A DNA stretch of 64,000 nucleotides, from assembly GCA_021292165.1 (NCBI GenBank), contig CM037877.1, positions 6,501,980 to 6,565,979 on the forward strand. The letters are read 5' to 3'. Made by a program: the position numbers and the translations under genes. Below the pieces are notes generated by a model that made no database searches, was not told the DNA's origin, and was given only the letters and a program-made list of their open reading frames with translations. Positions 47,168 to 61,200 of this stretch are shown here, piece after piece. Source of the DNA: Shinisaurus crocodilurus. Lineage: Eukaryota > Chordata > Lepidosauria > Squamata > Shinisauridae. How positions within the stretch are numbered: position 1 is the stretch's first letter; every line of letters begins with the position of its first letter.

Positions 47168-50100
47168 TAGACCATGTTCTCTTCTCCTGGGACAGTGTTC
47201 AGAGGAGACTGCGGTGTCTGCTGTCAGACCGAGTTCCCTGTGGGAAGGGGTGGGAGAAGCAAAGGCTGAGGGGGAGAGAGACCAAGGGGGCTTGGCGCGG
47301 CCATCGAGAGGAAAGCCCCCCAGTTGCTCAGGTGGTCCTTTCCATTGTCATTTCTAAGGCTAGCAGCTCTGCGCTTGGACATCCTCCCGACACCCACTTT
47401 CCCCCTAATTGACAGTCCTGGAAAAATAAATTAATAACAAAAACAAAAACAACTTCTTTTATACCACTTAATATATTAAAATCTCGTAAGTGGTTCACTT
47501 TAAAATGCAATGTAAAATTATATAAACAAGATACAAATAATAAATGGTTAAAAAATTGCAACTCCATAACGACTGCCCTCTGCCCACCCTGCCCTTTTCA
47601 TTGCCTGAGCGTTCAGCTTGCCCGTCTCGCAGGGCTGCCCCCTCCCCAAGTCTCAGCTTCCTGCGCCCATCACCTCTTGGCCCACCCCAGGGGCTGGGAC
47701 CCACAAGTACCTCGTTGCACCTTTGCATTTGTGGGGGGCTCAGGCCATTTTTTTTGTCGCGAGGCGCCTCCCCAACCCCGGCAAGAAACACAGCCGGAGA
47801 TCCCCCGCCCTTCTAAGCAGGTTTGTGCTGTGTAATGGAGACCTCCCCCCCTGTTTGGACGGTGTGGGACATCGGTCCCGACAGACCCGGGAACCCGGTC
47901 CCTGACTGTTTGCCTTCCTCCCTGCAGCCTCCAGCAGCAGCACCCCGCTTTCAGCGGCACCAGCCGGCTCGCCAAGCGCTGGATCAGTGCTCAGCTACTT
48001 AGCGACAGCCTCTCAGAGGAGTGCGTGGATTTACTGGCGGCCTTCCTCTTCCTGTGCCCAGCGCCGTTTACAGCACCCAGGTAAGGGGCCGGCCGGCCGG
48101 ACATCTGCTCCCCAGCCTGCCGGGTCTGATCAACTCCCGTTGTCACTCCTTGGCGGGGCTTATCCCTCATCCCCATGTACAGAAGGAGGCTGACATAGTT
48201 CTGTTGGAATATGGAGTTCTCATATTCAGGTTTGCCTTCGGGCAAAGAAGCAACAGAACCGGCAGACATGATCAAGGTCATGCCTGAGCGAAGTGTCACC
48301 TTTGGCCCAGTGTAGTGGGTGTACAGTTTTTTGTCTTCAGGGGATCTGGAGCAAGGGTCAAGCTAGATTGTGTTCAGCTGGGATGACATCATGCCATGGG
48401 TGCAGCTGGCATTGCATCATCTATGCATGTGACTGTACAGAATTGTATAAAAGGTGTGCAAAGTCTTTGTGTTCTTGTTGGGGGGAAAAAGGAGTTAATT
48501 GGATTAGGAATTATTGATTAGAAAAGCATTCTGTAAGTAAAGAGATAGTTTGTGTGTCTAGACTGTATCTGTTTTGTCTGACATACTGTTCTCTTTCACT
48601 TTTTGTACCATAGCACTCTGTGTATGTTCTGTTCATATTTTTGCAAGTCTTAGTTTAGTAAACCTCTGTGTTTAAAGAAACAGACTTGTTGTTTTGCTTT
48701 TTGCCTACTGGCCTAGCACACGCTTCTCACGCTACCCTATCTCCACTGCACATTCTGCAGCCGCTGGGACAAGGTTGTTTAACTTTGTTCCCTCCCCCCA
48801 CCCCCCTGCGGCTCAGATTTCCAACAAGTTCGTGAATAGGTGAGCCTTCCCCAGCCTGGTGCCCTCCAGATGTGTTGGACTGCAATGCCCAGCATCCCCA
48901 GCCAGCATGTTGGGCATTGTAGTCCCAACACATCTGGAGGGCATCAGGTTGAGGAAGGCAGGAATAGGTAGTGGTTACTTTAAACCAGTGCTGGGAGGGC
49001 CTGTGCTGGACTACAACTCCCAGTATTCCTTACCATTGACCATGCTGGTTGGGGTTGATGGGAGTTGGAATCCACCAAGATCTGGAGGGTCACGGGTTCC
49101 GCATCCCTGCTTTAAACCCAGGGAGTTCTGGGGCAGGGCGCGTGGAGGAGAGGCGGTCACCCCATCTTAACGTCACAGTAACCTGGCAAGATAGGTTGGA
49201 CTGAGAGTGTCTCCCTGGACCAGGATGGCGGAGTGAGCTTTGTGGCTTACTGTGGGTTTGAACCCAGGTCCCCTCCATCCAAGAAGGGCTTTGGCAATCC
49301 TATATACACGTACCCAGGTAGAAGCCCATGTGGAGCTCAGTGTGGCTTACTTGTGAGCAAACATGCATCGGATTGTGCTGTAAGTTAGTTGTGCTTCGTT
49401 CCCACTGAAATCAACGGGACTTAAGTGACTCATTTTTTTTCCCGGTGGGAAGGAAAAGTGGCTAATGGTGCAGTCCTGTGTATGTCTACTCAGAAGTAAG
49501 TCCCGTTCAGTTCAGGCGGGGCTTACGCCCAGGTAAGTGGTTGTAGATTGCGGCCTAACTCGGTCTGGACCCAGCCTTCTCTCCCCTGCACCAGCAGTGG
49601 CTCATAAACACAGAAAAGGTGGCATGTCCACGCCAAATATCTTTGTTATTGTTAATATTACTATCGAAGAGATATTTATTTATTTATTTATTTGTTATGT
49701 TTGTATCCCCGCCTTTTTTCCTGCAAGGAACCCAAGGCGGCTTACATAATCCTCCTCCTCCTCTCCATTTTATCCTCACAACAACCCTGTGAGGTAGGTT
49801 AGGCTGAGAGTCCAGTGACTGGCCCAAAGTCACCCAGTGAGTTTCGTGGCCGAGCGGGGACTAGAACCCGGATCTCCCGAGTCCCAGTCCAACACTCTAA
49901 CCACTACGCCACGCTGGCTCCCTATCCATATATGCCTATGTCTATGCCATATATGGATATCTGTCCTATCCATATATGGCAAAAAAAGGGAATTTCTGGA
50001 GGAGTGTTCTCTCTTTACTGTTTCTCTATATCTGGGGTGAGCAATTTGTGGTGCTCCAGATGTTTTCGCCTACAGCTCCCATCAGCCTTAGTCAACATAA

Positions 50101-52252
50101 CCAACGGTGAGGGATCTTGGAATTTATAGGCCCAAACGTCTGGCGGGCCACAGGTTGCCCACCTCTGCTCTATATGAATGATATCCTTAGATTGCAATCC
50201 TGTGTACCCTTACCCGGGAGTAAGTACCACTGAACACAGTTGGGCTTACTTTTAAGTAAATATGCATCAGATTGCCCCGTAAGTATATCTTTTTTTAGTC
50301 CCCAGTCATCACAAGAAGTAGTTTTTGGCAGAGCTTTTCTCCGTCGGGGTCGGGGGGAACCTCGGTGTGTGGTACCTCCCGCCGCCTCTCATGCCTTTCC
50401 CCGCTCCCCACAGCTCTCCCCAGGTGGGCTTCCTTCGCTTCCTTCATCTGCTCACCACCTTTGACTGGAAGAACAGCCCCCTCATGGTGAACCTGAATGC
50501 CGAGCTCAAAGGTGAGCGGGGGACGAGGTGGACGGGTGCATTTTCTTGAATTGTGAGGGACGTTTTGACGGCTGGAGGGCGGTGAGCTTTCTCTCCCAAG
50601 GTTTCCTTGTGTGGGCTTGTCTCAAAAGGAACAAAAGGCAGAAAATAGCCTTGCACCATTGTTTATTAATATTTCCTGGATTCTCACACCTTGTTTCCAA
50701 GGGATTTTGTTACCCGATCCCTGCAGCAAAGCCAGGTGGCTTGTAATCTGATTTGTGCCGTTACTGCTTAAAAACCTTCCTGCTGCTTTTGTTTTAAAAG
50801 ACATTTGATTTTATCATGTTAACTGCACCCTAAGTGGTGTATAACCATTTTATTTTCTGTTTTCTTTCAACGTAGCGATTGGCTAGCCGGATCCCTTATT
50901 TCCTCTCCAAGATTAGCCAGCCCAGATGCCACTGGATGTTTACAAGCAGGGCATGAAGCGGGGTGGGTGGGGTGGCCGCTCCCATTTTTTTGGTCCCCAA
51001 CATCTGCGATTCAGAGAGATAAAGCACACCAGTCGCTGGGGAACTTGGGTGGGAGGGTGCTGTGCCACTCATGTCCTGCTTGTGGGTTTCCCGCGGGCAG
51101 CTGGTTGGCCACTGTGTGAACAGAATGCAGAACTAGACGAACCCTCGGTCTGGTCCAGCAGGGCTCTTCTTATGGTCTCATGTTATTCATACTTCGAATA
51201 GACCTATTGAAATCTATGGGGACCATCATGACTAATTTAAGTCCCATTGAGGTCAATGCGCCCACTCTTAACTATGACTAAGTCTGGATCCAACCCACAA
51301 TCACTATATATGGCCATTGTCTGTCCTGGCTAATGGCTGTTGATTGACTTCTCTCGAGTCTCTCTCACTTGAATTAGCCTAGTTTTTTTTATATATATAT
51401 AAACAAAGCGATCTCAGGGCTGAAATATACGTGAATAGGATGTTAATAACAATCAATCAATTTTTATTATACGGTCACGGACCCAACAAAAACAATATCG
51501 GACATCATTAAACGGATAGAAACATCATTAAACGGATAAAAACGGATTAAGAAATAATGATTTAAAATCATTAAATCATTATACAACAACAACCTACCGT
51601 GAGGTAGGTTAGGCTGAGTGTCAGTGACTGGCCCAAAGTCACCCAGTGAGTTTCATGGCTGAGCGGGGACTAGAACCCGGATCTCCCGAGTCCCAGTCCA
51701 ACACTCCAACCACTACACCACACTGGCTCTCAATACCCAAGCGACTCAAACATGGAAAAGTCGATCCCGAAATACGGCACCAAACACAAACATTATTAAA
51801 ACATACACCAGTTTAAAACATCTTTAGATAACCAAAAACAAGATCCTACTATTGAAGTTACATTTACGATGGAAGAATTGCCTTATGAGTCCTTAGTACA
51901 GAAAAAAGAAACTTAGCCACTGCCTCTGTTGTTGGTTTACACGTCCCTGCCAGAAAGTGTTTCAGGTACTGGTCTGGTGACCTCCCAGGGCATTTCCTCA
52001 TAATAGGGCCAAGAAGTCTGTTTCGTTCCTCCCTGTGGAGGCTGCATTCAAAAAAAAAATGTGCTCTAAGGATTCGACCGCCTCATCTCCACAACCACAC
52101 AATCGATCCTCATATGGTTTGCCCTGAAAGCGCCCTACTAAAATTGCAGAAGGGAAGCAATTAAATCTTGCCCTTGAGAAAATATTGCGATATTTGGGGA
52201 CGGTCAGAAAAGATGTTAATAACAGTTGTGGAGGAGGATTGGGACCACAGCA

Positions 52253-52283
<31 letters not shown>

Positions 52284-55200
52284 GGGGTGGGTGGGTTTGA
52301 CACCTCCTATCGGCACAATTTTCCCAATTTGGAATTGCTGTCTCCTGCCCGCAGCTCGGTGGAGCAGTTTTAATCCAGAAGCTGGCCTCGGTGGCAAAGG
52401 TCAGCCAGCCCCTCCGCCAGCATCATGGCACTGATGAACAGAACTAGATCAGATTATCTGCCTTGATGCTTCTCCAACTCATCACAGAAAACATCAGGGC
52501 AAGACAGTCTCTCTCCAAAACCAGCATATCAAATACAGCCTCCACATCCCTCCCAGCAATTAGTGCTAAGGGGTTAGTAATCTGAAGGCATCCCTTCCCT
52601 CATTGATCCGGGTCCCCTGTGGGTGCTATTAACACGCTTCTTAAAAATACGGGAGAACCCATTCACCGAACTGCTGCGTCATGCCTAGTTTGGCTGTAAG
52701 CTGCCGGGTGTTGCAACGTCTTGCGCCAACGACCTGCACAAGCTTATTTTTGTGTTTTGTGAGGAAGTATTTCTTTTTTTGTCTGTCCTGAACCCACCCA
52801 AATTAGTTTCTTTCAAAAGAGGGTTGCGTAAAGCGTAGAACTGTATGGCCCTTTGAACATTAGTTGTTCGGGTCAACAATAGTGCCTGATTAATCTGCTC
52901 CTTTCGTAGCAATGGAGGCAGTGGGTGGGTTCACACGACACACTAACCCAGCCTGGGCAGCAACATACGGTGGGTTGGTTGTTGCCCGAACAACCCACAG
53001 TGCGCCCAACAGACGATCAGACTCCGTGTGGGTTGTCCTGCGACTTTCCCCACGGGTATCTGCAGCTGGACCGACTTGTCTCCTCTCCTCCTGTCATCAT
53101 CACAAGCCTTTTTTCGCTCACTGTGGCTTTTTTCCCCTCCCCCCCCCCCTGGAATTTGAACAGCCAGTGACAGCCCCTCCAGTGTGTCCCAAGTGGCACA
53201 TTGCAGGGGCCGTCCCTGGTTAGCCACCTTTAAAAAAAAATTTTTAAATTGCACCCTAAATGTGTGCATTTTTTTCCATTTTTAAAAATTATTTTTTTAG
53301 TCGAACTTGTGGTGATGCACAGGTCCAAAGGTGGGAAGCCTCACTTGGGCCATCGATCCTGGGGGGTTCCTGCTGTCAAAGTGCAGCCAGTACCAACCCT
53401 GGACATTGACCCAGAGAGGCTCCAAATAGGGTTTTGTTTTTTTTTTTATATACTTTGCTTCCCCCCACCCTTTTAACTTTGGTTCCTGTAAGAATCAGTT
53501 TTTTTCTCCTCCGCTCTGTTTGGGCTGGTTCAGATTCCAGAAAATCCTCTGCAAGTATTCCTATCAAACATAGGCAGGCTTCTCCATTTAGTATAAAATA
53601 AAGATACTCAAGTCTTGGCTTTCTACGGAGTTGCTCACAAATCCTGTTTCCATCATTTAGAATTTATCGTTTTTCTACCGGCTGCTTTACACACGCTATT
53701 CAGGAAACGAGTTGCCCATTCATAGGAGCTTCCTTCTTTACTTGCATCAACATGCTCCCTCAGTTTCGCCCCTAGTACCCCTTCTAAACCATCTCCTTTT
53801 TTAATGATGTCAGTAAATACCAACCATGCAGAAACTGGAAGACCAGGGCCTATACAGAATCAAAGATGTGCTGGATGGAGGTCAGACTCTTTATCTCTGG
53901 GGTGGGGAACCTCTTGTAGCCCAAGGGCCAAATTCAGTTTTGGAGAAGCTCTCGGGGGCCACATTCTAGTGGCGAGCGGGGCCAAATGTAAAGGGTGCGA
54001 GGCAAAAGGGCTGGGGCCCAGAATACCCCAAAATACCAGCCTATTGTAGCTTAAAGCTCTTCCTGCCAGTCACTCAGCCTTAGGCGAAGCATTTCAACCT
54101 TTAAGATTGGGGGGAAAGCTGCACAAAAGCTGGGAAACCACCAAACAGTTGGTGGTTGGGGAGAAGGAGATGAGGTTTCCTAACACTGCTCTGTCCGGCG
54201 TACAAATCTCATCCAAATTCCAAGACAAGAACATCCATTGTTCCAACTCCACCCAGTTAGACATTTCATATACATATCCCACCGTTCTAGAACAGGCATC
54301 CTGTTTGCTCTCCGAGCTTGAAAAGTTAATAGTTCAACGCTTGTGTACGTCTCGAGGGCAGTGTCTATTGAAATTGTTAATATTTCAGCCGCACAACCTT
54401 GGGGTGACACAGATGTGTCTACATCTGTGTCATCTGTCTACATCTGTAGACAGATGTGTCTACAGGCCTGTGGCTCACGCTGGCTCAGCTTGTCTGAGCG
54501 TGGAAAGGTAAGCAGGGGTCAAGCCTGGTTGTTACTTGGATGGGAGACCCCTCCTCTAGTTTCCTGCATTGAGCAGGGGGTTGGACTCGATGGCCTTGTA
54601 GGCCCCTTCCAACTCTATGATCTATGGAATCTATGTCTTGTGAAGGACATAGGAAAGCGGATCTCGGGAGCCTGAGCTTTGATCTTCCAAAGCCCTTCTT
54701 AAGTCTCCTCTAAAATGACCGAGGCAGCTCAGAGGTCACTTCATCATTGGTACCTTCCCCCACTTGAGCCCTACCGCACAGATAAAACACCCTTGCTGTG
54801 TTGCTGGCGAGGCTCTTGGTAAACCTGTGAGGCCATTTCCACATTTTGGACAGGGGAACATCAAGTGAATAGCAGAATAACAGGGCAGGCCTCAAGCCAT
54901 GCTCTGTTGGTGTCTTCCCATGGGCATTGTGCTCCAAGGAGCTGGAAAGCGTAGTGCATAAACCTCCGATAATATCTTGCATCACTGCCCGGCTGTGGAA
55001 ACCTGTGGGTCCATTTGCCTTAGTTGCTTGGTATCAACCAGATAACCTTATCTAGAGAGGCTTGGGGAAGCCGGACATTTTTCCAGCAAAGTAAAGCATG
55101 TTTATTAGTTTTGCAAATGGAGGCTCCTTTGCAGAGACTCACACAGCCTTCTCCACAGTAAAAATCTATTTGGACTGACCCTATTGTGTGGAGTTGTTCA

Positions 55201-58200
55201 AAGCCAGTGTGGCGTAGTGGTGAGAGTGTTGGACTGGGACTCGGGAGATCTGGGTTCTAGTCCCCGCTCGGCCATGAAACTCACTGGGTGACTTTGGGCC
55301 AGTCACTGACTCTCAGCCTAACCTACCTCACAGGGTTGTGGTGAGGATAAAATGGAGAGAAGGAGGAGGACTCTGTAAGCCGCCTCGAGTTCCTTGCAGG
55401 AAGAAAGGCGGGGTATAAATATAATAAATAAAAGTGATTTGTTATAAATGGTATATTTGTTAGACTTCCAGTTTATTTAAACAATCTAATATATTTGTTA
55501 AAATGTAAGGGGTCTTGCCCATTACTGTTCCCTTTATAATTTTTCCCCATGGACAAATTTTGTTAAAAAAACAAACCCTACTGTCCTTAAAAACCTGGTG
55601 AGTGGATTTTTTCTAATCCAGTGATGGGCTGGATGTGGGCCAATAAACTGAGGCTGAATCCTGGCAAGACGGAAGCCCTGTGGGTGAGTGGGTCCTGAGT
55701 CTGGGAGATAGGCTCATTTCCTGTTCTGGACAGGGCTGCACTCCCTTTGAAAGATTCAGGTTCGTAGTCTGGGGGTACTCCTAGATCCATCATTGTCACT
55801 GGAGTCCCAAGTGACTGCAGCAACTCGGAGTGCCTTTTATCATCTTCGATTGGTTCGCCGGCTGCTGCCTCTCCTGGACAGGGATAGCTTGGCCACAGTC
55901 ATACAGGAACTAGTAACCTCAAGACTGGACTACTGCAGTGCGCTCCTATGTGGGGCTGCCCTTAAGGGTGCTCCGGAAGCTGGAGCTAGTGCAGAACGCA
56001 GCAGCTCAGCTGTTGTCGGGAGCTGCCCCTTTTCAGCATGCAACTCCTTTGCTGAAGGAACTGCACTGGCTACCTATTCACTACCGGGTCAGGTTTAAGG
56101 TTCTAGTACTTGTGTACAAAGCCCAAAACAACTTGGGACCAGGTAACCTGAGAGAGTGCCTCCTCCCATACCAACCTACCTGGTCACTGAGGTCATCAGA
56201 TGGCATGCTCCCGGTGGTTCCCCATGGACCTTTGGCCCAGTTGGAGTCCATCCGGAGAAGAGCCTTCAGTGTGGTGGCTCCATTTCCCATTTCTGTGGAA
56301 CTCCCTGCCTCTGGAGGTCAGGCAGGCTCCGACATTGTGCTGCTTTCGGCGCCTGCTGAAGACCTCCTAGTTCCGGGAAGCCTTCTCTGCTCTCCAACCG
56401 CCACTGTAATTGTTACTTTGTTTTCAGTGTGTTGTTTTTGTTTCTTTTATCTGTTTTTGTCTTTTTACTGTTCACCCCTCCGGAATCTACTTACCTAGAT
56501 ATGGAGCGGTATACAAATACTATAAATCATTATTACTTGGATGGGAGACCCCTCCTCTAGTTTCCTGCATTGAGCAGGGGGCTGGACTCGATAGCCTTGT
56601 AGGCTCCTTCCAACTCTATGATCTATGAAATCATCATCATCTGGCAAAAGCCCTGGCCTATAGCAGAGCAGGGCCTCTTCCTGACCTCATGCTGAGGCAC
56701 AAGCTGCTTTCTGAGCCTCCTTTGTGGTTAGAGATGAGCCCAGCTTCACCCCTCCCCCAACATGGATCTGTGGAGCAGGGCAGGGGCTTGCATCTTGGGA
56801 GCTGCTGGGCCTGAACTGGGAGCCCTTGGCTCTGTGTGCAGCTGCTTTCCTGTGCAATGAGCCACCAGAACTGCAGTTCGGAACACCTTCCTGGGCAGTG
56901 AAGTCTCCTCAGATCTGGGCTGGCCATTGGACCCTCCTGGATATGAGGGGCTTTTAATGGCTTCCAGTTTCCCATTCTGTGGTCCCTTGAGGCTCGCAAG
57001 AGAAGCTAGTCGCAAGATTAAGGCAGGAAGAAAGTAGGACCTTGGATAGCTCCTTGTGGGTCCTGCTGGCTGGAACTCTCTCTCCTACTAGGACAAAAGG
57101 AGGATGTTGTCTCAGCAGGGAGCTAAAGCCAACTGAAGCCTTATACAGTAATACCTTGGATTGCAAGTAACTTGGTTTGAGAGCGTTTTGCAAGACAAGC
57201 AAATTTTAAAATATTTATTTAATATTTTTTTATTTGATATACAAGCGACGTCTTGCAATACAAGTACTGTAGTACGGCTTAAATTAAAAATCTCTATATA
57301 AATTTTTTTGGGGGGGATTTCGTTTTGATATAAGAGTGTTTTGGATTACAAGCACGTTTCCAGAACGAATTATGCTCTCAATCCAAGGCATGTATAGGCC
57401 AATCCAAGGCACTGTATAGGCCAGTGTTTCTCAACCTTGGGTCCCCAGATGTTTTTGGCCTACAACTCCCAGCATGCCCCAGCCAGCATAGCTGGCTGGG
57501 GCATGCTGGGAGTTGTAGGCCAGAAACATCTGGGGACCCAAGGTTGAGAAACACTGGTATAGGCTGAGAAGACCTGCAGTTCAACTCTGCCTCCCCTGGA
57601 GGAGCTGAATGGATTGTTAAAGGGCCCTTGCCTGATTTTGTCGCCTGTGAGGCCAGACTCATCCTCTGAGCCAGCAAATGACGTCAGGGCTGTGTCATCT
57701 GGCTGGGAGGGCCCTGAATAAGGCACTGACTGTCCTACTTCCAAGGAAGTAGCCTGTGCCTTGTCCTCATCAGAATCCTCTGCTGCACACTGGAAGGTTC
57801 GAGGGCTGGGGGCCACGACATCCAGTTTGGGCTGAGACTTGAGCAACAACAACCTTTGTAACTCTTGTTATGTGTTTTGGTTTGTTCTTCAGCTCTGACT
57901 CCGGGCTTTGCTCTTCAGCTCTGACTCCAGGCTTTGCTCCTCGGCTCTGAAGCCGGGCTTTCCCCTGATGACATGACATCAGAAACAGGGCCCCCCAGCC
58001 CTCCTCCCTCAGGGTGTGCCAAGCACACACTTTTGGCTGACTAGCAAATACAGCACATAGTGTACCCCTGAGAAAAACAATAAATCCTCCCTGCGGTGTA
58101 CCGCTCCTCCCCTTCACTGTCATGTGGAGAAAGGAATGCCCAGCCTAGGATGGCCGTGCTTATGGCATTGCTTCTCAGCAGCTGAGAAATGCCCCCACCC

Positions 58201-61200
58201 TGTGCCCGCAAGTATGGCTGCCGAGAGGCAGTATCTGCAGGATGTTCTGGATTTGCCGGTTTCTTTTCTTTTTTTTCTTTTTTTGTAAATATTTTTTATT
58301 TAAATTTTTAAACAATACAAAGAAAATAACACACACATATAACTAATACAGTGCTCCCATCACCATGGGACCAAATAATATAATAACTCTATAATTGTTC
58401 ATTATTCCAAAAATACAACATATCTTGACAGGGTAAACTCCCTTTCCCCCTTTTTAACACATATTCCAGAAATAAACCCCAAATATCCTTGAAAATATTT
58501 TTCTTTAATTGACCCCTTTTGCATTTGATATTACAAGTTAACATATCATTCAATGCCATATCCCATACTTCTTTATACCAATCAGTAATAGTGAAAACTT
58601 GCTGAATTTTCCATTTCCGGATTTGCCGGTTTCTTAACTGAACTCCTTCCCTTTTGTGGTCAGTGTCCATGGCTGACCGATTGAAGACAAGGAGGGGCTG
58701 CCCAAGAAAAGTCATTTCTTGCGCTGTACATAGGGGCTACCTTTATACCTAGTCCGGAAACTTCAATTAGTGCAAAATATGGCAGCCAGACTGGTTGCTG
58801 GTACACCTAGGGGTGCCCACATCACACCAGTTTTAAAAGCACTATTCCAACGAAACAGCAGTATGCAAATGTGATTGATTTGCCTAACTAATACGGGGTG
58901 CAGAATTCAACGTAGCCCAGAACGTTCCTCATTTTTAAAAACATGTTGAATAATTACACCTGACCAAGACTGTCATACGGATCTGTATAGCAGCCCATCT
59001 TGCCGTGTGCCTGCTGCATCTCCTGCTCCGGAAGGCAACGAGTAGCCCACCCCTGGTCTAAGGAGTGTGACGGGAATTGTGCCTCCATAACAAAGTGGAT
59101 GACCAAACCCTTGCTACTAGGGCTACAAGCTTTGATCGGTTTAATTGGGAGAGGCATCTACTCGATGCTTTAGACCAGTGTTCTCCAACCTTGGGTCCCC
59201 AGATGTTTTTGGCCTACAACTCCCAGCATGCCCCAGCCAGCGGAGCTGGCTGGGGCATGCTGGGAGTTGTAGGCCAAAAGCATCTGGGGACCCAAGGTTG
59301 GAGAACACTGCTTTAGACCGTTTGGTGAGAGGCAGTTTTAATGGTTGGGGAAGAAAGTTTATTGGCATACCTTTTTCATCCCCTAATCTGTTAGGGGAGC
59401 CGAGAGCTTCTATGTCGTGCACCTTGTGGTTAGGCTTCCAGAGAGGAAGCTGCCTTAAGCATGACCTAGGAACGTTGGAAGCTGCTTTACACTGAGTTGG
59501 ACCATTGACTCGGTATTGTCTACCCGGGCAGGCAGGCAACAAGGGTCTTTCCCAGCCCTTCCTGGAGATGTTGGGGATCGAACCTGGGCCTTTCTGCATG
59601 CAAAGTGCGCACTCTTCTGCCGAGCTACGCACGGCCCTTCCCTTCTCTTCCTCTCGCGTTGATCACTGGGGATGAAGAGCACCAGAGAAGTGTCGAGTTC
59701 CCCCACCAACATCTGACATTGTGACGTTTTGGACTCTTTTGCATCCAGATGCAGATTGCGTGGAGATCAGGAACCATTTTGTGGCTGCCCGGCCTCGGCT
59801 CCCTGTCATGTTCATCGCCACCCCCAGAGACCAGCAGAACTCTGTGTGGACCCAGGGGAGGCCTTCAGTACAGGTGAGCTGAGCTGCAGCTTTCGTACCT
59901 TGGCTGACCTGGTTAAATCTTTTCTTCTCAGCCTCTGATCTCTCCTCTCCTGTTGCCTCTGAAGTGCTCCGGCTTTTTCCCATTACTAAAATTATTCAGA
60001 TATTGGGGTGCTGCCCCCAGCGGCGTGGTTACTGTTGGCTAGCCAGTGGTGAATGAAAAGCTGGATTTGGTGGCCTGGGTTCAGAGGTGGTGTTAGGGGG
60101 TGGCCCACTAGGGCTGGATCTCTGGGGGGCCCTCTGCCCCACCACCCTGCTGTCCATGGGCACTTGCTGAAAAAAAGGTACAGGGCCCCCAGTGATCTCT
60201 GTGGCATCTGATCCCCCTGGATGAGCTGGCTTTTTGCCAACATGCGCTTCACCTCCTGCTGCCCCCCCCGAATCTTTCTGCCTGAGGTTTTTTCCTGCAA
60301 TCAAATACCTTCCTCTCCCCTGTCCATACACCCCTTTGTACAAATAGGGGTGTCTTTAGGAGACGGCACCCTTTAAAGACACACACAGACTTTATTCATA
60401 TGTAAATAAGCATATGAAAATTTGTACTTTTTTTTTTTTTGTCCTGTGAGCCTGAGTCCCGGATCTTTTTGGTACCAGGCACTGCCCCTGCCTGGGTTCC
60501 AGTTTCAGCTTCGCCAGTGGTGACCTGCACTTCCTTGGTTACCAGAGAAGCGTAGTGTCTGGTTACTTGCTCACTTAGCCAAAGACCTAGTTCTCGTAGA
60601 GTGGATAAATCCCTGTGTGGGCTGTACCATTTCAGTCTGTAGATGGGGGGTCTCACATGACTGAATTGTCCTCCTTACAGAACAGTTTCCTGCACATAGA
60701 AAATTAGCATGTCAGGGAAAGGTTTCTCATCTGCCATTTGATATGCTAGTTTTCTATGTGCAGGGATTTATTTATTTTTTGAAGGAAGGAGCATTCCACC
60801 ATGTGAGACTGAGACACACTTATGGTCTGAAGTGGGTACAGCCCCTACACAGGTTGACCACATCAGTGCCTTAAGCACCTGCGGCAGGTGCCTGATCAAC
60901 ATTTTCTTGAAAAGCTCCAAGGAAAGAGATTATATAAATCCCAGATTGAAATGGTGAGAATTGCGAAGATAAAGTAAATAAGGAAGTGTTCAGACCAGCT
61001 CTTGAAAACTAGAGAGCTGGTGGCGCAGCTGGAGAGAGATGGAAGAACATAAGAACCTCCCTGCTGGATCAGGCCGAAGGTCTCTCTAGTCTAGTTCAGT
61101 CAGAGGCCAACCAGATGCCCCAGCGGGAAGAGCACAAGTAGGACATGAGTGCAATAGCATCCTCCCACTTGTATTCCCCAGCAGTGGGTCTGCGGCGGCA

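Larger units (their letters stand above)
51450..54990 (-). mobile_element. Old LINE, antisense, broken by later insertions
   Basis: Minus-strand pieces at 54990-54640, 54410-54185, 53870-53480, 52912-52390 and 52230-51740 read degraded ORF2-like protein in the right order, ending with SRARFNCFPSAILVGRFQG and CGCGDEAVESLEHIFF, a cysteine-histidine end seen in some non-LTR elements. Insertions: 5S-SINE (54466), hAT element (53897), an unclassified segment (52916-53475), a TG repeat (52253) and a SINE piece (51594). Clade uncertain. Confidence 0.6.

Noticed and set aside
59530..59640. Candidate tRNA-Ala gene on the minus strand
   Set aside because: A and B boxes are present, but the acceptor stem does not pair and a SINE tail follows. 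Similar copies occur several times.
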